This document shows, one piece after another, positions 6,760 to 10,056 of a stretch of 10,056 nt of DNA (position 1 is the stretch's first letter; each line of letters opens with the position of its first letter). The translations under genes were made by a program, and so were the position numbers. The notes beneath the pieces are model-generated. The model was given only the letters and a program-made list of their open reading frames with translations, searched no databases and had not been told where the DNA came from. The DNA is taken from the NCBI GenBank assembly GCA_903970295.1, contig CAJCHQ010000915.1, positions 1 through 10,056 of the forward strand, written 5' to 3'. Source of the DNA: Bryobacterales bacterium. Lineage in GTDB: Bacteria > Cyanobacteriota > Vampirovibrionia > Obscuribacterales > Obscuribacteraceae.

Positions 6760-7642
6760 GCGAGCTATGGTCGGCTGCGCAGTTGTAGCTCTTGTGCCAG
6801 CTAAGATGGCCCTACCGGCATATTCTGGCAATCTGGATTTTGTTTTGACTCAGCGAAGCACCAGAATGGGCGACCAGTATGTCTACATCGCGCCAGAAGG
6901 ATGGCGCATGACGAATCCTCATTCAGGTGTGACAATTGTCTCGAGAGGTCCCGATTGGCAAATTACCTTATTCAACGCTCAGTCCCATGTCTACTACGAA
7001 ATGACGCCCGAGCAATGGGCTCGAGGAGCGGCGGCAGAACATGGTTACGAAGAGTGGCCGCAGGGAGCGCATTGGGTGAAGAAAGGTCAGGTCAACATTT
7101 GTGGCATGCAGGCTTCGCAGTACGAAATTTCGGGTGCTATGAGAAAGCACGATAGCAATGGTCATGTTTTTCCCAGCGACATAGTCAAAGCAAAATTTGT
7201 GATTGCGGAAGGTTATCCCATTAATCCGAAGCTGACAAAATTGATGAAGGAGGCCTACAATTTTCCGACCCTGGCCGGTATTCCCTTGCGGCTAGTATAT
7301 ATCTCAGATAAGGGCGAGCAGCGACCGGTTGTCGATACATACAGAATTGACCGCACTGCTTTGACTGCTGTGGTGTTCAACCGTCCTAGCGGCCTGAGGA
7401 AAGTGGACAACGAAGTGGAAGTTATGATCGACCCTCAACAGCAGAGTATGTTGAAAAAAATGGCAACCGATATGGACCCTGCGAATGCTGCGCTTCTCAA
7501 CAAAGTCAGGCAAGAAATCAACAAGGGTGCCTTCTCCAATCGTGTGAACGTGCAGTCAGGAGGCGGACAGACTGCGAGGCTGTCGCCCGAAGAGGTGCAG
7601 GCGCTGTTGGAAAAATATCGCCGCGAGCAAGTTGGAAAATAA
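6722..7642 (+). CDS. Exported protein of unknown function, 306 residues
   Basis: From GTG 6722 the product is 306 residues and begins with a signal peptide: M-R-R-K, a hydrophobic core at about 8-27 and small residues around A-L-P-A (30-33). It is therefore likely periplasmic or envelope-associated. The mature part is rich in short beta-type segments (Y-V-Y-I-A-P-E-G-W-R near 48-57, then V-T-I-V-S-R). The C-terminal 75 residues change character to helical and charged, with M-I-D-P-Q-Q-Q-S-M-L-K-K and a final L-S-P-E-E-V-Q-A-L-L-E-K-Y. Cysteines are few: one in the signal region and one near residue 119. I recognise no enzyme motif and no family. It stands alone, with an intrinsic terminator 138 bases downstream, so it is probably transcribed as a single gene. 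Confidence 0.82.
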   Translation: MRRKTVSIFSLLARAMVGCAVVALVPAKMALPAYSGNLDFVLTQRSTRMGDQYVYIAPEGWRMTNPHSGVTIVSRGPDWQITLFNAQSHVYYEMTPEQWARGAAAEHGYEEWPQGAHWVKKGQVNICGMQASQYEISGAMRKHDSNGHVFPSDIVKAKFVIAEGYPINPKLTKLMKEAYNFPTLAGIPLRLVYISDKGEQRPVVDTYRIDRTALTAVVFNRPSGLRKVDNEVEVMIDPQQQSMLKKMATDMDPANAALLNKVRQEINKGAFSNRVNVQSGGGQTARLSPEEVQALLEKYRREQVGK

Positions 7643-7780
7643 AGTTCTTTTGGAAATAACTCGGTAATGTCACTTGCGTATTTTGAACTTAAGCAGCTCC
7701 AAGTGCTGCTCGCTAGTAAATCGGGGATCTTTACAGAGCTGACTAAATCCAATTTATCGGTCTTGTGGAAGAGGCGACAG

Positions 7781-7804
7781 GGGTGGGCTAATGTCCACCC
7801 TTTT
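7781..7804 (+). terminator. Intrinsic terminator
   Basis: GGGTGGGC (7781-7788) pairs with GTCCACCC (7793-7800), including one G-T wobble, around a TAAT tetraloop and is followed directly by TTTT. This is a textbook intrinsic terminator for the plus-strand gene ending at 7642. A second small hairpin (AGCAGC at 7692-7697 with GCTGCT at 7705-7710) lies in the 138-base trailer. The 164 bases from 7805 to 7968 hold nothing I can support. Confidence 0.8.
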
Positions 7805-7968
7805 CGTTGGTTGCGATTTTGGCAGTGGCGTTACTAAGACATTTCCACATTGAGTTATTGGGCGAAGAGCAAAAGAGTATGCAACTTAAGGTTACAAAGC
7901 GGCACTGACCTCTAGAGGCGTCACTACCAAATTAAAAGTCTATTGCGAGGGCGAGCTTTCCCGCGCGT

Positions 7969-8175
7969 GCCGCAGACTGGCTTAATAAGCCGCTTAAGCT
8001 TGCGTGATCTGCTTCCAGTCTGTTGTTCAGGTATTTGACCTGTCGGTGCACAAGGTCAACGTCGCACCGCCCTTCGTCTTTCATCTCTTTGAGAGCCGCA
8101 CCGATTCTTATCTGTGTTGATCGTATCCGGTCTGTCGTAAGACCTTTGTTTTCTCAGCGCCTTGCCGAGAAAACG
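7969..8175 (-). pseudogene. Decayed IS6/IS26-family transposase fragment
   Basis: Three frame segments, read in order on the minus strand, match the C-terminal half of IS6-family DDE transposases. At 8175-8101: R-F-L-G-K-A-L-R, then T-I-N-T-D-K-N, whose Asp is the second residue of the catalytic triad. At 8102-8004, after a frame change: A-A-L-K-E-M-K-D-E-G, then H-R-Q-V-K-Y-L-N-N-R-L-E-A-D-H, whose Glu is the third catalytic residue. At 8001-7969, after another frame change: K-L-K-R-L-I-K-P. The family's following G-F-K-S region is lost. Intact family members are about 230 residues; this is under a third, with two frameshifts and no N-terminal helix-turn-helix, so it cannot be active. I could not find convincing terminal inverted repeats. 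Confidence 0.75.
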
Positions 8176-8361
8176 CTAGAACTTCTTGATCTCGGCGAGC
8201 GACAAAAGCTCCGGCGGGCGCCGTTCTTTCCTAGGCTTTTCCATCTTTAATTTGAGGCGAACCTGCTGGCAGACAGCGATGCAGGCATCATATGAAAGGC
8301 GATGCTGCCGGACCACGCGAACTATTTTCTTGACTGCCTCGGATTATCTTTCTCTAGGCAT
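8176..8361 (-). pseudogene. Likely tyrosine recombinase N-terminal remnant
   Basis: A minus-strand frame from ATG 8361 reads M-P-R-E-R, a TAA at 8346-8344, then 55 open codons: K-I-V-R-V-V-R-Q-H-R-L-S-Y-D, later C-Q-Q-V-R-L-K-L, then R-R-P-P-E-L-L-S-L-A-E-I-K-K-F, ending at a TAG (8178-8176). Basic residues followed by P-x-L-L-(S/T)-x-x-E-(I/V)-x-x-F, after a helix with an R-L-x-Y-D start, is how many XerC-like tyrosine recombinases pass from the arm/core-binding domain into the catalytic domain. The catalytic domain with its R-H-R-Y residues is absent: the frame stops and the IS6 remnant begins at once. The call rests on pattern memory of a short segment, so it is tentative. Confidence 0.4.
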
Positions 8362-8880
8362 AGCCCGCGTTGCCACCCGCCTGGAGTCGCAGTTCACATT
8401 CGATTCAAACCGCAAATAACTTGTACCCCGGCCAACCCACTTCAAGAGGGAAATAACTCGCCATTCCGACCAGGACATTCCAAGATCCAGATAGCCTTCA
8501 CTGTGCGTTATTTATCCGCTTTGTCATGCAGTGTGAAATCAGCAATTTCGCTTAATCAACGTGGATATCTGCCGTCTTCGTTGAATAGGCTGTAAGGGCA
8601 ATTTTCAACTCACCCCGCGCCCGCAGAGTAAACAACCAGTACTGTTTCCATTCTAGAAAAAAAGAAAGTTCGAGAGTCTTTCGAGGCTTTGGTGCTGCTT
8701 TACATACGGTGAGCTGAAAAAATTGCGATGCGGGAGTTTCCCCTGTTGTTTGAGCAGCAATAGCAAAAATTTAAAAATAGCGACGAAGGGGAGCACGACA
8801 GAGAGACGTTTGTTTCCCTTGCTCTCTAACCAGAACAACAAGCTGAAGGGCACCTCTGAGCACGCATGTTCATAGCTGCC
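8362..8880. other. Gene-poor stretch with no supported gene
   Basis: About 520 bases with only short overlapping frames and no start codon preceded by a good ribosome-binding site. One minus-strand frame (about 8767 down to 8552, some 70 codons) has a protein-like composition, with L-E-L-S-F-F-L-E-W and A-L-T-A-Y-S-T-K-T, but has no start codon; it may be another remnant. A different minus-strand frame at 8653-8922 has one hydrophobic stretch but no ribosome-binding site. The octamer AAATAACT occurs at 8414 and 8451. Confidence 0.4.
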
Positions 8881-8938
8881 GTGGACTTTGCTGAATGAGC
8901 ACCGCCAGTAATTGATGCTCATTCAGGAAAGTCTCCAC
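8881..8938. repeat. Long imperfect inverted repeat (hairpin)
   Basis: The left arm (8881-8901) and right arm (8916-8938) are inverted copies. The inner 11 bases, CTGAATGAGCA and its complement, match perfectly. The outer part matches with one mismatch and a two-base bulge. The central loop is 14 bases. As RNA or single-stranded DNA this would form a strong stem. It lies just upstream of the open frame ending at 9443 and has no T-run. A mobile-element end, a regulatory hairpin or a local inverted duplication are all possible. Confidence 0.75.
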
Positions 8939-9083
8939 GAATGACTTTCCAGCCACGATCTGGATCGCGGTTAAATCAGCCTCTTCTCTTGAAGTTGGCT
9001 TTGTTACAGGAACGACGAGCACGTCACAAGATAAAATCGAAGCGGAAATTTCAGCCACAGACCACGCCGGCACTGAAACTCAG

Positions 9084-9443
9084 GTGTCTGCTCTTGCACG
9101 ACTGGCTCAAGTTATAGATTCAGGACTTCCGAAGGAGGGTCAGGAAGTCATCTATATTGTGCTCACACACGAGCACATAGCCCTGATACGAGAGGTCGGC
9201 CAAGCTGAAGTCTTGCGGCTCAATACAACAACATATAGGCTGAGAGGCTTTATTATCGCTCCATTAGAAATATCCGACGGGAAGTTCGCAGACATTCTCT
9301 GCATTGAGAAAGCGCAAAGTCTGGATCAGTTTGTGGAAATTCAAATTGCGGCTTTCGTTAATCAGTTGAAGAGCCTTGGCTTTGCCACCTTTGGGGTCCC
9401 CTTAGCGGTCAATGCGGAGATAGCGGTGTGGACTGAATACTGA
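9084..9443 (+). CDS. Hypothetical protein, start uncertain, probably 5'-truncated
   Basis: From GTG 9084 the product is 119 residues, but no ribosome-binding site precedes that codon. The frame is open and protein-like back to a TGA at 8913-8915, adding 56 codons that include P-A-T-I-W-I-A-V-K and L-E-V-G-F-V-T-G-T-T-S. Those codons hold no ATG, GTG or TTG. The gene has therefore probably lost its start by mutation or rearrangement at the inverted repeat (8881-8938), or starts internally. The body alternates strands and helices: E-V-I-Y-I-V-L-T-H-E-H, R-G-F-I-I-A-P-L-E-I, then a helix with Q-F-V-E-I-Q-I-A-A-F-V-N-Q-L. It has no signal peptide or membrane segment. I do not recognise the family. 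Confidence 0.45.
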   Translation: MSALARLAQVIDSGLPKEGQEVIYIVLTHEHIALIREVGQAEVLRLNTTTYRLRGFIIAPLEISDGKFADILCIEKAQSLDQFVEIQIAAFVNQLKSLGFATFGVPLAVNAEIAVWTEY

Positions 9444-9713
9444 TAAGCTTTTATATTTCTGCCGTAGCCGCGGCCATTGTGTATGGATGGGCGAGGTGGG
9501 TGTCTCCTTTTGGATAGACTCACCTGGTTGAGATGGGCTCGACATGATGAGTTTCAACCGTTTCTGATATTTACTACTTTTCTCAAACTTTGCCATCATC
9601 ATACATTTATAGCTGCCCGAAGAAAAAGATCAGGCCGAATGCTCTGCAATCGCGCGGCTAATCAGGAGTCTTAGTTCTAGTAATTGGTCCCTGAGCGTCG
9701 ACGCGGGCAAATT

Positions 9714-9731
9714 GGCACTGCATGTAGTGCC
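9714..9731 (-). terminator. Hairpin at the end of the 78-aa gene, weak terminator
   Basis: GGCACT and AGTGCC form a perfect 6-base stem with a 6-base loop (9714-9719 with 9726-9731), starting directly after the stop codon of the minus-strand gene at 9732. On that strand it is followed by AATTTG, only a short T-run. It is a plausible but weak intrinsic terminator. Confidence 0.4.
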
Positions 9732-9968
9732 TTAGTTCCTTTGCCCATTGAGAATATCGGATACAAAATAGAAAGAAGCGCCGAGAAAATGAGAGACCGA
9801 TGACTTGGGCGGAGCGCAGTCGGATGCGCGCGAGGGACTAGACGCGATTCTTTCGTTGTATTTTTGCCCATAAAACATTCCCGGTGCTAAGCTTAAAAGA
9901 GCGCACAATGCCGATACCATTAAAGAGCAGTGCTGACTGGTAAATTTGATTTTGTTCAATTGACGCAT
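9732..9968 (-). CDS. Small exported or membrane protein, 78 residues
   Basis: A 78-residue protein with a basic N-terminus (M-R-Q-L-N-K-I-K) and a hydrophobic segment at about 15-33, which would act as a signal peptide or membrane anchor. A second, weaker hydrophobic stretch lies at about 58-73 (F-L-G-A-S-F-Y-F-V). The middle is rich in serine, proline and basic residues. There are three cysteines (14, 22, 51). The ATG has GAGGA seven bases upstream, the best evidence that it is real. Its leader holds a hairpin (9999-10020) and its stop codon abuts another. I do not recognise a family, and the coding potential of so short a frame stays moderate. An overlapping frame at 9677-9871 has no ribosome-binding site. 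Confidence 0.5.
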   Translation of the reverse strand: MRQLNKIKFTSQHCSLMVSALCALLSLAPGMFYGQKYNERIASSPSRASDCAPPKSSVSHFLGASFYFVSDILNGQRN

Positions 9969-9998
9969 TTTCTTTCCTCAATTGGCGCGCAAGTTTGG

Positions 9999-10020
9999 TG
10001 CAAGGCGAAAAGCCTTTGCA
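9999..10020 (-). promoter_or_regulatory. Hairpin in the leader of the 78-aa gene
   Basis: TGCAAGGC (9999-10006) pairs with GCCTTTGCA (10012-10020) with a single-base bulge around a 5-base loop, about 30 bases upstream of the ATG at 9968 on the minus strand. A TATAAA further upstream (about 10030-10035, minus strand) could be a -10 element, but a matching -35 lies at or beyond the window edge. Leader hairpin or transcript 5' stabiliser are possible roles. Confidence 0.35.
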
Positions 10021-10056
10021 GCGAAGGATTTATAGGGAAGAGCTCATATTTCTAAC

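Noticed and set aside
7880..7925. IS26-like terminal inverted repeat next to the transposase remnant
   Set aside because: Only a short partial resemblance (a CAGTGCC-like string); no matching opposite end and no target-site duplication could be found.
8023..8595. Three overlapping plus-strand frames
   Set aside because: They are the antisense of the recombinase and transposase remnants or lie beside them, and none has a good start or protein-like sequence.
8653..8922. 89-codon minus-strand frame with one hydrophobic stretch
   Set aside because: No ribosome-binding site, its start lies inside the inverted repeat, and the hydrophobic part comes from a T-rich run.
9402..9602. 66-codon minus-strand frame between 9402 and 9602
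   Set aside because: No ribosome-binding site, low-complexity start and overlap with the end of the plus-strand frame to 9443.

Overview
The window looks like a stretch of bacterial chromosome of roughly balanced base composition. Start sites use clear AGGA/GGAG-type ribosome-binding sites, and two or three products carry Sec-type signal peptides, which suggests an organism with an envelope and exported proteins. No ribosomal or taxonomically decisive gene is present, so I do not name a lineage.

Left part (1-4240): four genes on the minus strand, in transcription order a GT20 glycosyltransferase related to trehalose-6-phosphate synthase (2783-4237), an unrecognised 137-residue protein (2171-2584), an alpha/beta hydrolase with an N-terminal membrane segment (1103-2059) and an exported protein with two thioredoxin-like halves (160-1077). 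The last two lie 25 bases apart and probably form one transcript. The other gaps (111 and 198 bases) each hold a hairpin without a U-tract. The hydrolase gene carries an out-of-frame 22-base tandem duplication that rewrites its C-terminus.

Middle part (4238-7804): a divergent intergenic region of about 0.6 kb, then a plus-strand DHA3-type MFS transporter (4874-6103), an apparently decayed reading frame (about 6273-6759), and an exported protein of unknown function (6722-7642) followed by a good intrinsic terminator (7781-7804).

Right part (7805-10056): gene-poor and apparently decayed. It holds a frameshifted piece of an IS6/IS26-family transposase, abutting what looks like the N-terminus of a tyrosine recombinase; about 500 bases with no convincing gene; a strong imperfect inverted repeat (8881-8938); an open frame without a good start (to 9443); and a small exported or membrane protein on the minus strand (9732-9968). 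The 288 bases between 9444 and 9731 hold nothing convincing except a hairpin next to the last stop codon.

The genes do not form a recognisable pathway. I found no CRISPR array, tRNA, rRNA, toxin-antitoxin pair or defence island, and no clear candidate for a new system. The most informative observations are the decayed mobile-element remnants, the frame-changing duplication in the hydrolase gene, and the departures from family norms in the GT20 enzyme and the thioredoxin-like protein.
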